From Elephas maximus indicus (Eukaryota; Chordata; Mammalia; Proboscidea; Elephantidae): DNA of 64,000 bases. Positions 43,015-55,299 of the stretch are shown here, piece by piece (positions within the stretch are counted from its first letter, which is position 1; each line of letters opens with the position of its first letter). Below the pieces are notes generated by a model, which was not told the DNA's origin, did no database searches, and saw only the letters and a program-made list of their open reading frames with translations. A program made the position numbers and the translations under genes. The stretch lies in contig NC_064825.1 of the NCBI RefSeq assembly GCF_024166365.1, forward strand, positions 107,512,677 through 107,576,676, written 5' to 3'.

Positions 43015-43960
43015 TTATTCATGTAATTATTTTTATAAAGTAAAAATATTATTTAGCCATACAATGATCATGTTTCAAAGATGCTTATGAGCATTTAGCC
43101 TCTGAAACAAATTGAGAATATTTGAAAAAAATAATACGAAGAAAAAAGGGGGAGAGATGCTGGTCTAAGGCACGATTGAAAAGTAGAATGCACATAGAAC
43201 TGAATCAGAAATCCTAATATTCTGCAATGAATTCACCATTGAATAAAGGTGGGACTAGCAAGTGTCACTGAAACTTTCTGGATATTGGTAAAATATGGAA
43301 ATTGTCTTACTTTTTACCTGTAATGAAGCCTCTGTCTTGACTCTCTCACATGCTTCTTAACATGGAATGATGAGAACAATTTAAAGGTTTTCTTTTCACT
43401 CTTGGAGATTCTCCCTGAGGAGATGCCAAGCAATTAGTTGATTTTCCTGAAGCATTTGATAGCTTAACAAAAATATGTGGTGTTTCTCTGTTAATTGTCC
43501 GGGATAATTTGTATTCTTCTGAGAGCAAGTCTTTCTTCAGATAGTGTGTATGTATGTTTGTATTTATCTCTTTCATGTATTCTTACATTCTAGTCTTTGC
43601 TAACTTTCCATATTTACCACCCAGGGATCTGCGTTAAAATATTGTATCTATAAAATAGAGCTATCAATATTCCCTCTTCTACGGTGGTGGTCTCTTCAGA
43701 TGGTATTTCTTCATTTGCAATTGTCATTGTTGCTCTTATTGCTATTGTCAAAGTTTTTTTATTTATTTTTTTTCTTTTTGACCTCAGAAACAGAAATGTT
43801 ATACTTGCTTCTCATTTCATAGTCAATTGCCATCATCCCTCTGTTTAGGTTTTTTGCTTGTTTATTTTATTTTCCATCATTAGATTTCAATCTTTTTTGT
43901 TTTTTTCCCTCTGTCCACTCCTCATTCCAAAACTTCTTTCTCACCTTCATACATTTTCTG
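43015..43960. other. Unrecognised non-coding stretch, unit D
   Basis: Counterpart of 6716-7670. No gene seen. Confidence 0.4.
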
Positions 43961-44149
43961 CTGTGCTTGACATAATGCTCTACCATGTCAACACACCCTT
44001 GTAACGTGTGATATTTTGTGTGTAACATTTCACTATGAATATATATTTACTGTGCTATAAATCTTTTGCTGCATTTTGTCATTGTAAATATTTGTAATGT
44101 ATCCATTTGTGAGTTTTGTTTTTTTTTTTTTTTTGCCCTATGTAATGGT

Positions 44150-44305
44150 ATGTGTATGGCATAGTAGTTAAGAGTTCAGCTGTTAACCAAAAGGTCAGCA
44201 GTTCAAATCCACCAGGCACTCCTTGGAAACCCTGTGGGGCAGTTCTACTCAGTCCTATAGGGTAGCTATGGGCCAGAATCAAATTGACAGCAATGGGTTT
44301 GTTCT
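44150..44305 (+). mobile_element. Afrotherian SINE (unit D copy)
   Basis: 'gttaaccaaaaggtcagcag' to 'ggtagctatgggccagaatc'. Partner of 7830-7977. TA-rich low-complexity DNA follows to about 44,365. Confidence 0.75.
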
Positions 44306-44392
44306 ATTTATATGTATATTTATTTATATTTTATATATATAATTTACATATATATATATAATTTTTTTTTCACTTGTCTATTGTTTAATGGA

Positions 44393-44600
44393 AGGAGCCC
44401 TGGTGGTGGAATGTTCAAACACCTACTGCTAACTGAAAGATTGGCTGTTTGAACCCACTAGCCACTCCGGAGAGGAAAAACCTGGCCATTTGCACCCATA
44501 AAGATTACAGCCTAGTCAACTCTATGGGGCATTTCTACCCTGTACTATAGGTTGCTATGAGTCACAATCAACTCAACAACACCTAACAAAACAAAAATTC
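44393..44600 (+). mobile_element. Afrotherian SINE, long form (unit D copy)
   Basis: 'ggagccctggtggtggaatg' to 'caactcaacaacacctaaca'. Partner of 8028-8236. Confidence 0.75.
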
Positions 44601-44617
44601 TTTAAAGGTAGATATTT

Positions 44618-44890
44618 TGTCGCCTCCAAAATAACATTGTCTGACTTTCTTGCTTCTGGCATGTCATCAGGAAAGATAAGTTTCTGGAGGAGAATATCAT
44701 ATTTGGTGAAGTAGAGGGCCAACAACAAAGAAGGAAGGCCTCTATGAGATATGGATTGACACAGCGGCTGCAACAATGGATTCATACATACCAATGATTG
44801 TGAGGACAGCACAGGGCCAGGCAACGTTTTGTTCTGTTTTACATAAAGTCGTCATGAGTTGGAGTCACTCAATGGCAGGTAACAACAGCA
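44618..44890 (+). mobile_element. RTE LINE 3' fragment (unit D copy)
   Basis: 'cttgcttctggcatgtcatc' and 'attgacacagcggctgcaac' to 'gtcgtcatgagttggagtca'. Partner of 8265-8525. Confidence 0.75.
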
Positions 44891-45450
44891 GGCTTTTGTG
44901 ATGGACTTTTTTCACTTCACGTGATGCTATTGAGGTCCATCCGCGCTGTTGTATACATCAGTAATTTGTTCTTTTTTACTGCTGAGTATTATTTCATGTA
45001 TGAATTTAGTATAGTTTGATTACCTATTCACTCAGAAGGGGTCGTTATACATTTTAGCTATTATAAATAATGTTTCTGTGAACATTTGTGTAAGGGTTTT
45101 TGTAATGAACATAATTTTTCATTTCTGTGGGATAAATGTTTAAGCGAGGGTAGTTTTCATTTTGACAAAGTCCAATGTATCAATTTCTACTTTTCATCTA
45201 TATATTTGCATAACAAACTTTAAAAAAAAAACTATATGTACCACTAATTCATTAGTTTTTATTATTGAGTGCTATTATTACCTTGCTTGAATATATCACA
45301 ATGTATTTATCCATTCTCAAGCAGGGGAACATTTGGTCTGATTCTAGTTTTTGAGTATTCCAGATAAAGTTTTATCGACATTCATATACATGTATTTATA
45401 AGAAAAAATTCTGTATTTGTCTTGGGTAGATATGAGAAAACTGGTTAAGC
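44891..45450 (-). mobile_element. Decayed L1 fragment hosting the younger L1
   Basis: 'gtctgattctagtttttgag' and 'tgtcttgggtagatatgaga' are old minus-strand L1 ORF2 3' text. The full-length L1 starts right after 'ctggttaag'. Confidence 0.55.
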
Positions 45451-45463
45451 TTTTTTTTTTTTT

Positions 45464-46412
45464 ATTAACTTTTATTGAGCTTCAAGTGAACGTTTACAAA
45501 TCATGTCAAACTGTCACATATAAGTTTATATACACCTTACACCCTACTCCCAATTTCTCTCCTCCTAATCAGTCAGCCCTTCCAGTCTCTCCTTTTGTGA
45601 CAATTTTGCCAGCTTCCAACTCCCTCTATCCTCCCATCCCCCCTCCAGACAGGAGATGCCAACACAGTCTCAAGTGTCCACCTGATACAAATAGCTCACT
45701 CTTCATCAGCATCTTCGGGAATGGTTCCTGTCCTGGGCCTACAGAAGGTTTGGGGACCATGACCGCCGGGATTCCTCTAGTCACAGTCAGACCATTAAGT
45801 ATGGTCTTTTCGTGAGAATTTGGGGTCTGCATCGCACTGATCTCCTGCTCCCTCAGGGGTTCTCTGTTGTGCTCCCTGTCAGGGCAGTCATCGGTTGTGG
45901 CTGGGCACCATCTAGTTCTTCTGGTCTCAGGATGATGTAGGTCTCTGGTTCACGTGGCCCTTTCCGTCTCTTGGGCTCTTAGTTATCCTGTGACCTTGGT
46001 GTTCTTCATTCTCCTTTGCTCCAGGTGGGTTGAGACCAATTGATGCATCTTAGATGGCCGATTGTTAGCATTTAAGACCCCAGATGCCACATTTCAAAGT
46101 GGGATGCAGAATGCTTTCGTAATAGAATTATTTTGCCAATTGACTTAGAAGTCTCATTTAACCATGGTCCCCAAACCCCCGCCCTTGCTCCACTGACCTT
46201 TGAAGCATTCAGTTTATCCCGGAAACTTCTTTGCTTTAGGTCCAGTCCAGTTGAGCTGACCTTCCATGTATTGAGTATTGTCCTTCCCTTCACCTAAAGC
46301 AGTTCTTATCTACTAATTAATCAGTAAAAAACTCTCTCCCTCCTTCCCTCCCTCCTCCCCTTGTAACCACACAAGTATGTGTTCTTCTCTGTTTATACTA
46401 TTTTTCAAGATC
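45464..46412 (-). other. L1 3'UTR
   Basis: Contains the segments seen in the older 3'UTR fragments of the window ('gctgggcaccatctagttct', 'catttaagaccccagatgcc'), which links those fragments to this L1 lineage. A CT-rich patch lies at 46,330-46,360. Confidence 0.8.
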
Positions 46413-49400
46413 TTATAATAGTGGTCTTATACAATATTTGTCCTTTTGCCTCTGACTCATTTCGCTCAGCATAATGCCTTCCAGGTTCCTCCATGTTATG
46501 AAATGTTTCACAGATTCGTCACTGTTCTTTATCGATGCATAGTATTCCATTGTGTGAATATACCACAATTTATTTACCCATTCATCCGTTGATGGACACC
46601 TTGGTTGCTTCCAGCTTTTTGCTATTGTAAACAGAGCTGCAATAAACATGGGTGTGCATATATCTGTTTGTGTGAAGGCTCTTATTTCTCTAGGGTATAT
46701 TCCGAGGAGTGGGATTTCTGGGTTGTATGGTAGTTCTATTTCTAACTGTTTAAGATAACGCTAGATAGATTTCCAAAGTGGTTGTACCATTTTACATTCC
46801 CACCAGCAGTGTATAAGAGTTCCAATCTCTCCGCAGCCTCTCTAACATTTATTATTTTCTGTTTTTTGGATTAATGCCAGACTTGTTGGAGTGAGATGGA
46901 ATCTCATCGTAGTTTTAATTTGCATTTCTCTAATGGCTAATGATCGAGAGCATTTTCTCATGTATCTGTCAGCTGCCCGAATATCTTCTTTAGTGAAGTG
47001 CATGTTCATATCCTTTGCCCACTTCTTGATTGGGTTGTTTGTCTTTTTGTGGTTGAGTTTTGACAGAATCATATAGATTTTAGAGATCAGGCGCTGGTCT
47101 GAGATGTCATAGCTGAAAATTCTTTCCCAGTCTGTAGGTAATCTTTTTACTCTTTTGGTGAAGTCTTTAGATGAGCGTAGGTGTTTGATTTTTAGGAGCT
47201 CCCAGTTATCTGGTTTCTCTTCATCATTTTTGGTAATGTTTTGTATTCTGTTTATGCCTTGTATTAGGGCTCCTAATGTTGTCCCTATTTTTTCTTCCAT
47301 GATCTTTATCATTTTAGTCTTTATGGTTAGGTCTTTGATCCACTTGGAGTTAGTTTTTGTGCATGGTATGAGGTATGGGTCCTGTTTCAATTTTTTGAAG
47401 ATGGATATCCAGTTATGCCAGCACCATTTGTTAAAAAGACTATCTTTTCCCCAATTAACTGACACTGGGCCTTTGTCAAATATCAGCTGCTCATATGCGG
47501 ATGGATCTATGTCTGGGTTCTCAATTCTGTTCCATTGGTCTATGTGCCTGTTGTTGTACCAGTAGCAGGCTGTTTTGACTACTGTAGCTGTATAATAGCT
47601 TCTGAAATCAGATAGAGTGAGGCCTCCCACTTTCTTCTTTTTCAGTAATGCTTTACTTATCCGAGGTTTCTTTCCCTTCCACATGAAGTTGGTGATTTGT
47701 TTCTCTATCACATTAAAAAATGACATTGCAATTTGGATTGGAAGTGCATTGTATGTATAGATGGCTTTTGGTAGAATAGACATTTTTACTATGTTAAGTC
47801 TTCCTATCCATGAGAAAGTTATGTTTTTCCACTTAAGTATGTCCTTTTTAATTTCTTGTAGTAGAGCTTTGTAGTTTTCTTTGCATAGGTCTTTTACATC
47901 TTTGGTTAAATTTATTCCTAAGTATTTTATCTTCTTGGGGGCTACTGTGAATGGTATTGATTTGGTGATTTCCTCTTCAATGTTCTTTTTGTTGATGTAG
48001 AGGAATCCAACTGATTTTTGTATGTTTACCTTATAACCTGAGACTCTGCCAAACTCTTCTATTAGTTTCAGTAGTTTTCTGGAGGATTCCTTAGGGTTTT
48101 CTGTGTATAAGATCATGTCATCTGCAAATAGAGATAATTTTACTTCCTCCTTGCCAATCCGGATGCCCTTTATTTCTTTGTCTAGCCTAATTGCTCTGGC
48201 TAGGACCTCTAGCACAATGTTGAATAAGAGAAGTGATAAAGGGCATCCTTGTCTGGTTTCCGTTCTCAAGGGAAATGCTTTCAGGTTCTGTCCATTTAGA
48301 GTGATGTTGGCTGTTGGCTTTGTATAGATGCCCTTTAGTAGGTTGAGGAATTTTCCTTCAATTCCTATTTTGGTGAGAGTTTGTATCATAAATGGGTGTT
48401 GGACTTTGTCAAATGCCTTTTCTGCATCAATTGATAAGATCATGTGGTTTTTGTCATTTGTTTTATTTATATGGTGCATTACATTAATGGTTTTTCTAAT
48501 ATTAAACGAGCCTTGCATACCTGGTATAAATCCCACTTGGTCGTGGTGGATTGTTTTTTTGATATATTGGTGAATTCTATTGGGTAGAATTTTATTGAGG
48601 ATTTTTGCATCTATGTTCATGAGGGATATAGGTCTGTAATTTTCTTTTTTTGTGATGTCTTTACCTGGTTTTGGTATCAGGAAGATAGTGGCTTCATAGA
48701 ATGAGTTAGGTATTATTCCGTCATTTTCTATGCTTTGAAATACCTTTAGTAGTAGTGGTGTTAACTCTTCTCTGGAAGTTTGGTAGAACTCTGCAGTAAA
48801 GCCATCCGGGCCAGGGTTTTTTTTGTTGCGAGTTTTTTGATTACTCTTTCAATCTGTTTTTTTGTTTTGGGTCTATTTAGTTGTTCTACTTCTGATTTGT
48901 GTTAGTTTAGGGAGGTAGTGTTTTTCCAAGAATTCATGCATTTCTTCTAGGTTTGCAAATTTGTTAGAGTACAATTTTTCGTAATAATCTGATATGATTG
49001 TTTTAATTTCAGTTGGGTCTGTTGTGATGTGGTTCTTCTAGTTTCTTATTCAGGTTATTTGTTTCCTTTCCTGTTTTTCTTTAGTCAGTCTGGCCAATGG
49101 TGTATCAATTATGTTAATTTTTTCAAAGAATCAGCTTTTGGCTTTGTTAATTCTTTCAATTGTTTTTCTGTTCTCTAATTTATTTAGTTCAGCTCTAATT
49201 TTTATTATTTGTTTTCTTCTGGTGCCTGATGGATTCTTTTGTTGCTCACTTTCTACTTGTTCAAGTTGTAGGGACAGTTCTCTGATTTTCGCTCTTTCTT
49301 CTTTTTGTATGTGTGCATTTATTGATATAAATTGACCTCTGAGCACTGCTTTTGCTGTATCTCAGAGGTTTTGATAGGAAGTATTTTCATTCTCGTTGCA

Positions 49401-50257
49401 TTCTATGAATTTCCTTATTCCCTCCTTAATGTCTTCTATAACCCAGTCTTTTTTCAGAAGGGTATTGTTCAGTTTCCAAGTATTTGATTTCTTTTCCCTA
49501 ATTTTTCTGTTATGGATTTCCACTTTTATGGCCTTGTGGTCTGGGAAGATGCTTTGTAATATTTCGATGTTTTGGATTCTGCAAAGGTTGTTTTATGACC
49601 TAATATGTGGTCTATTCTAGAGAATGTTCCATGTGCGTTAGAAAAAAAAGTATACTTTGCAGCAGTTGTGTGGAGAGTTCTGTACAAGTCAATGAGGTCA
49701 AGTTGGTTGATTTTTGTAATTAGGTCTTCCGTGTCTCTATTGAGCTTCTTACTAGATGTCCTGTCCTTCCCCGAAAGTGGTGTGTTGAAGTCTCCTACTA
49801 TAATTGTGGAGGTGTCTATCTCACTTTTCAGTTCTGTGAAAATTTGATTTATGTACCTTTTAGCCCTGTCATTGGGTGCATAAATATTTAATATGGTTAT
49901 ATCTTCCTGGTCAATTGTCCCTTTTATCATTATGTAGTGTCCTTCTTTATCCTTTGTGGTGGATTTAAGTCTAAAGTCTATTTTGTCAGAAATTAATATT
50001 GCTACACCTCTTCTTTTTTGCTTATTGTTTGCTTGATATATTTTTTTCCATCCTTTGAGTTTTAGTTTGTTTGTGTCTCTAAGTCTAAGGTGTGTCTCTT
50101 GTAGGCAGCATATAGACGGATAGTGTTTCTTTATCCAGTCTGAGACTCTCTGTCTCTTTATTGGTGCATTTAGTCTATTTACATTCAGAGTAATTATAGA
50201 TAAGTGTTTAGTGTTTTCATTTTGATGCCTTTTTATGTGTGTTGTTGACAATTTCAA
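46413..50257 (-). pseudogene. L1 ORF2 (endonuclease and reverse transcriptase), broken
   Basis: From the ATG at 50,257: an AP-type endonuclease open to about 49,530 (QETH, GDFNTPLS and RIDHILGHK motifs), a frameshift at about 49,590, a linker with an alpha-helical charged segment (49,346-49,131), then the reverse transcriptase and C-terminal region open from 48,620 to 46,842. The RT core has [23 protein letters not shown] and the catalytic FADD box at 48,117-48,128. A TAG replaces the usual Trp codon after the NNKC segment (46,842-46,844). Downstream the frame resumes with the MFIAALFTIAK segment and ends at 46,413. Total span of about 3.85 kb is normal for ORF2p (about 1,280 codons). ORF2p nicks target DNA and copies L1 RNA in cis. 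The defects are a few frameshifts and this stop, so decay is moderate. Confidence 0.92.
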
Positions 50258-50672
50258 TTATCCACTTACTTTTTTGTGCTGAGACGATTTTCTTTGTAAA
50301 TTGTGTGATCCTCATTTTCGTAGTATTTGACTTTATTTTTGCTGAGTTGTTATGTTTTCCTTGGTTTTTATTTTGAGTTATGGAGTTGTTATACCTCTTT
50401 GTGGTTACCTTAATATTTACCCTTATTTTTCTAAGTAAAAACCTAACTTGTACTGTCCTATATCGCCTTGTATCCCTCTCCATATGGCAGTTCTATGCCA
50501 CCTGTATTTAGTCCCTCTTTTTGATTATTGTGATTTTTTACGTATTGACTTCAATGATTCCCTGTTTTGAGCATTTTTTTTTAATTAATATTAATTTGTT
50601 TTGTGATTTTCCTATTTGAGTTGATATCAGGATGTTCTGTTCTGTGACCTTGTGTTGTGCTGGTATCTGATA
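50258..50672 (-). other. L1 inter-ORF region
   Basis: About 415 bp separates ORF1 from ORF2, longer than the tens of bases in human L1. A chance 88-residue minus-strand frame overlaps it (50,483-50,217), rich in Lys and Asn and without a recognisable domain. Confidence 0.7.
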
Positions 50673-51716
50673 TTATTGGTTTTCTGACCAAACAATTTCT
50701 TTTAGTATTTCTTGTAGCTTTGGTTTGGTTTTTGCAAATTCTTTAAGCTTGTGTTTATCTGTAAATAACTTAATTTCACCTTCATATTTCAGAGAGAGTT
50801 TTGCTGGATATATGATCCTTGGCTGACAGTTTTTCTCCTTCAGTGCTCTGTATATGTCACCCCACTGCCTTCTTGTCTGCATGGTTTCTGCTGAGTAGTC
50901 TGAACTTATTCTTATTGATTCTCCCTTGAAGGAAAGCTTTCTTTTCTCCCTGGCTGCTTTTCAAATTTTCTCTTTATCTTTGGTTTTGGCAAGTTTGATG
51001 ATAATATGTCTTGGTGTTTTACTTTTTGGATCATTCTTAAATGGGGTTCAATGAGCATCTTGGATAGATATCCTTTCGTCTTTCATGATGTCAGGGAAGT
51101 TTTCTGCCAGCAGATCTTCAACTATTCTCTCTGTGTTTTCTGTCCTCCCTCCCTGTTCTGGGACTCCAATCACACACAAGTTATCCTTCTTGATAGAGTC
51201 CCACATGATTCTTAGGGTTTCTTCATTTTTTTAAATCTTTTATCTGATTTTTTTTTCTGCTATGTTGGTGTTAATTCCCTGGTCCTCCAAATTTCCCAGT
51301 CTGCATTCTAATTGCTCGAGTCTGCTCCTCTGACTTCCTATTGCATTGTCTAATTCTGTAATTTTATTGTGAATCTTTTGGATTTCTACATGTTGTCTCT
51401 CTATGGATTCTTGCAACTTATTAATTTTTCCAGTATGTTCTTGAATAATCTTTTTGAGTTCTTCAACAGTTTTATCAGTGTGTTCCTTGGCTTTTTCTGC
51501 AGTTTGCCTTATTTCATTTCTGAGGTCATCCCTGATGTCTTGAAAAAAAAAAACCTTGAAGCATTCTGTAAATTAGTTTTTTATATTCTGCATCTGATAA
51601 TTACAGGATTGTGTCTTCATTTGGGAAATATTTTGATTCTTTTGTTTGGGGGTTGTAGAAGCTGTCATGGTCTGCTTCTTTATGTGGTTTGATATCGACT
51701 GCTGTCTCCGAGCCAT
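50673..51716 (-). pseudogene. L1 ORF1 (RNA-binding protein), broken
   Basis: The start is MARRQQS at 51,716; the end is at 50,673, 348 codons including the stop, close to the usual ORF1p size. The N-terminal part is basic, followed by a long heptad-like region that would form the trimeric coiled coil (about 51,520-51,300, rich in L, I, E and K), then RRM-like text (around 51,220-51,100) and the C-terminal domain, which is open (50,882-50,673) and has RRQWGDIYRALKEKNCQPRI and YPAKLSLKYEGEIK. The A run at 51,541-51,552 (plus strand) is one frameshift site. ORF1p coats L1 RNA in the family. This copy cannot be translated whole. Confidence 0.88.
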
Positions 51717-53496
51717 CACTAAGATATTGTAGTGATTTATTCTATATTTGCTCACTGAGTCTTATCTTGTTTTGTTTTCTTTCAATATACATGGATGGGC
51801 TACTAGATTGTGCTGTCTTGATTGTTGTAGCCCTTGACTTACTTATGACCTATTACCAGGTGGTTTGGGCTGTTACCAGATATATATGCCTGAGTCCATT
51901 CACTCTTCTTGAGTAGAATCTGATTTTGGATCATCAAGTGTGTGATGCACCCTGTCACCTATCCGCCTTGAGAAATAGTGGTGATAGTTGTGTGCACCAG
52001 ATTCTATTAGCAGCTGGGGTTCACACTCCGGGGGGGGGGCAGGATGCTGACAGGCTTCCCCCAAGTATCAGTGTGGTGGGTGTGTCTCTATTCCTAAAGC
52101 ACCTTGGTGGGAGGGCACTGCAGCTGTACCTTAGGCCCCCAATGCAAGTACCTCTACAGATTGGTAGGTGTCACCCTCCTTAGACCCTTAAGGCAGGAGG
52201 CTAAGTGGTCTGGGGGGAGCTTCAGCCCTCAGTTCCCTGTTGTGAGTCAGTGAGGGCTCTGTTGAATACGCAGAGATATCAGATCTGGGAAACTTGTTTT
52301 TCCAGTAAATCTGCTAAAAAAAAAAAAATGTAGTCAGATCCCTATCAGAAATGCCTTTGCATTATAATAGCCACCTTGTTCCCTGTAGGGATGAAAGCTG
52401 GAAATATGGATCACATATGCTTGGCTGGAGCTGGTTCTGTGTTTTCAGTCCAATTAGGGAAGGATTTTTGGGCCCTGGGTTTTTTGTGATTGCTTCTTTC
52501 AGGCCGGAAGAATGGGTTAGGAAAAGACCAAAAAAAAAAGGGGGAAAGAAAAGCCGCGGAGCAGTTCTTCCTCTGGCTCAGGAAATTCCAATGTTAATGA
52601 AGCTGCCTGGAAGGGGAGGGGAGGCTTCAGAAAAACAGGAGAGAGTAAAAAAAAAGAAGAGAGAGTAGCACCCCGGAATATAGACAAAGTTACTTATCTT
52701 GCTTGGGCTGACTATTTTATCTGAGATTCCCGAGGGGCGTGTCACCTATATGTGCTGGCTGGGTAGGGATTGCCCCCAAGGGTCAGGCTCGCAGAAGCCG
52801 TGGTCAGTTCCTCCACTGCCAGTCCAAAGCCCAGCGTCAAGGTTCCCCAGCTGGGACGCTGCACTCCTGGCTCCAAAACCAGTTGCTGCCTCCCAGGGAC
52901 TTCTCCTCCTGCCAGCCGTGTTGCTGCGCTACCCGCGCGGACTGGCTGGGCCCCCTCCCGGGATCAATTCAGGGGGGTAGGATTGCGCCCCGTGTTTGCA
53001 CCTTCACAGGATGTCCTGCTCAGCTCCCCTGTGCCCAGTCCAAAGCCCCGCGCCAAGGTTCCCTGGCTGGGACGCTTCACTCCCGGCTCCAAAACCGGTC
53101 ATTGCCTCCTGGCGACTTCTCCTCCCACCAGCCGCACCCAGCGCCACCCGCGCTGACTGGCTGGGCCCCCTCCCGAGGTCACTTCAGGGGGGTAGGGCTG
53201 TGCCCCGTGTTTGCGCTGTCACAGGATGCAGTGTTCAGCTCCCCTGCGCCCAGTCCAAAGATCGGCGCCAAGGTTACCTGACTGGGACGCTAGCTCCAGG
53301 CTCCGAAAACAGTCACTGCTTCCCCGTAGTTGTTCGTTCTCCATCTCTGTCACTCAGGTCAACTCTTTAAATCTTTGTTTGTTTTTCAGGGTTCATAGAT
53401 TGTCATGTATGTGATCGATTCACTTGTTTTTCCGAGTCTTTGTTGCAAGAGGGATCCGAGGTAGCGTCTACCTAGTCAGCCATCTTGGCCCCCAGC
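51717..53496 (-). promoter_or_regulatory. L1 5'UTR / internal promoter
   Basis: About 1.8 kb, strongly GC-rich toward the 5' end (52,740-53,340) in an otherwise AT-rich window. It includes a G9 run near 52,030 and a purine-rich stretch at 52,500-52,665. The 5' end has a CAAGATGGC YY1-type site at about 53,480-53,489. It drives L1 transcription in intact family members; the state of this copy is unknown. Confidence 0.8.
52770..53330 (-). repeat. Tandem monomers in the L1 5'UTR, about 215 bp each
   Basis: 'cagtccaaag' recurs at about 52,821, 53,037 and 53,251, and 'ctgggccccctcccg' at about 52,946 and 53,161. This gives two complete monomers plus a partial third with a period near 215 bp. The arrangement recalls monomer-type promoters of rodent L1. 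Confidence 0.8.
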
Positions 53497-54670
53497 CTGG
53501 TTAAGTTTTATGGTAAAAATATGTTCAGCTTTTTAAGACGCTGAAGCTTAAAACAAATATTTTTTTAAGTCTTTACAGCCTTTTAAATTTTAAATTAGTT
53601 TTAATATTTCATGTGGTCAGACATTTTATGGATATTGCTTTTGGTGTTATAGATCTATGAAATCTTGAGATGTATTTATACCGTCAATGAAAGGCCACTT
53701 AAAATCCAAAAGGATTTTTTTTTTAATTAACCAATAAGCTGAGTGTAAAGTCACAAATGTCAAGTTAACTTTTTTAGTTCTATAACTGTGTTGTAGGCTG
53801 TATTAGATATTTTTTACACAAAAAATCATGTCATCTATCAATAAATAAAATTTCCCGCCTTCTTTTCCAATCTGGATGCTTTCTACTTATTGATTTAATT
53901 TTTTATTGCCTTATTATATTGCCTAGAATGTCCACTAAAACATGGAACATATTGGGAAGAGTAGATTTGCTTGTTTTGTTCCTGGTCTTAGTGAGAATGT
54001 ATTTAATATTTCACACTGTGTGTGATGGTAAATGTAGGTTATTTATTCAAAGGCACCCTTTTTCATTTGAGGAAGCTCCATTTTAATACTAATTTGATCA
54101 AAGTTTGATCATAATTACTAGGACTTTTAAAATGTTTCTCTACACCTATTTTTATTTGTAATTATGGTGAATATGATTTTTTTTAAATGTAAAACTATCA
54201 TGCATACCTGGGGCACACCTAATTTGGTGTACTATTATCTTTACATATTACCAGAGTCAATTTCTAAAATTTTTCTTTAGATTTTCATGTATGCACTCTT
54301 TGGTTTTCTTTACTTTTAATGCCTTTGCCTGTGCTTGGTATCCTCATATAGAAAATGCAAATATGCCCTCTCTTCAGTCTTGTAGAAGAGTTTGTGTAGA
54401 ATTGGCTAATTCTTTGTCCCTAAACCCTGGATAGAATTTCCCAATCAAACCACTTGGACTGATTGGAAATGGGGTGTGTTTTCAGTTTCCATTTTGATAT
54501 CCTCTTTATAAAGGATATTTTTTCATATGTTTTCCATGGAAATGCATTATAACCCACCTTGTAGGGTCCTAACCTAAAACCCATTTGTATTTTTTTTTTT
54601 TAAAGACAATCTTAGCGTGTCTAAAATTTAATTTTTTTCCTTATTACAAACTTTTTGAATATAAAAATAG
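53497..54670 (-). mobile_element. Decayed L1 ORF2 sequence (end of internal segment x1 in unit D)
   Basis: Counterpart of 8990-10,110: 'gtcatctatcaataaataaa', 'ccaatctggatgctttctac' and 'cacttggactgattggaaat'. Confidence 0.55.
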
Positions 54671-54679
54671 AATCTTAGG

Positions 54680-55100
54680 AGGGAATATGGAGCAATGACG
54701 TCCAGGAGCTGGCTAAGCCAAGACCTACAGGTCACAGAGCAGGGCCCTTGCACACAGTCTGGGAAGATCAACAAATCCCAAGATCAGCAGGCAAGACTGC
54801 AGGCAAGTTGCTAGCTAAAGTTTCCAAAACCAGAGGTCAGATGAATGGGAGACAGCTGCAGGATCCAGAGCAAGCAAAGGCCCACAAGCCTTGCAAGAAT
54901 CAAGAATGTACTTATATTCAATGCACGCCACAAGTTCAAGGAAACTTCCTTTCAACTGATTGACCACTCACAGCAGATTCCATCATGGAGGTGACCAGAT
55001 TATATCAAATCTCATCATGGAAGTGATAACAATATCACAGACCTGCCAAATCACTGAGAATCATGGCCCAGCCAAGTTGACACACAACCTTAACCATCAC
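54680..55100. repeat. Unclassified interspersed repeat (unit D copy)
   Basis: Partner of 10,125-10,498: 'gtctgggaagatcaacaaat', 'ccttgcaagaatca' and 'gttgacacacaaccttaacc'. Confidence 0.4.
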
Positions 55101-55299
55101 ACCTTGTGCAGTGTGATATTTTGTGTGTGTTTTATTATGAATATGTAATTATTATACTATAAATCCTTTTGATGCATTTTGTCATTTTAAATATTAGTCA
55201 TGTATTCATTCACAACTTTTTTTCTTATTCATAATGTATGATGGTATATATATATATACACACACACATACTTTTTTCACCTGTTCTTTAATATGGTGT

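Larger units (their letters stand above)
45451..53496 (-). mobile_element. Full-length L1 retrotransposon, private to unit D, coding frames broken
   Basis: About 8.0 kb. The poly(A) tail is the T run at 45,451-45,463, followed by a 3'UTR to about 46,410, ORF2 (46,413-50,257), a long inter-ORF stretch, ORF1 (50,673-51,716) and a GC-rich 5'UTR to 53,496. The 5' end on the minus strand starts with G-rich sequence and CCAAGATGGC, the form of an L1 start with a YY1-type site. CTGGTTAAG plus T-rich DNA recurs at 45,441 and 53,497, one base changed, giving a target-site duplication of about 13 bp. Frameshifts in both ORFs and a stop near the end of ORF2 make it inactive. Its near-complete length makes it the youngest-looking L1 here. 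Confidence 0.92.

Noticed and set aside
45417-45815. A 132-residue plus-strand frame
   Set aside because: It spans the poly(A) end and 3'UTR of the L1 in antisense.
46329-46362. CT-rich run as a possible regulatory element
   Set aside because: Part of the L1 3'UTR; similar low-complexity runs are common in this element.
46891-49847. Several plus-strand frames of 60-136 residues (for example 47,155-47,565)
   Set aside because: They are antisense shadows of L1 ORF2.
52739-53281. A 180-residue plus-strand open frame in GC-rich DNA, plus overlapping frames at 52,770-53,370
   Set aside because: It is the antisense strand of the L1 5'UTR monomers. Low stop density comes from GC content, and the repeated Pro/Ser/Ala-rich text follows the 215-bp period. 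No domain is visible.
52700-53490. CpG-rich island that could mark a gene promoter
   Set aside because: It lies within the 5'UTR of the minus-strand L1 and is explained by it.
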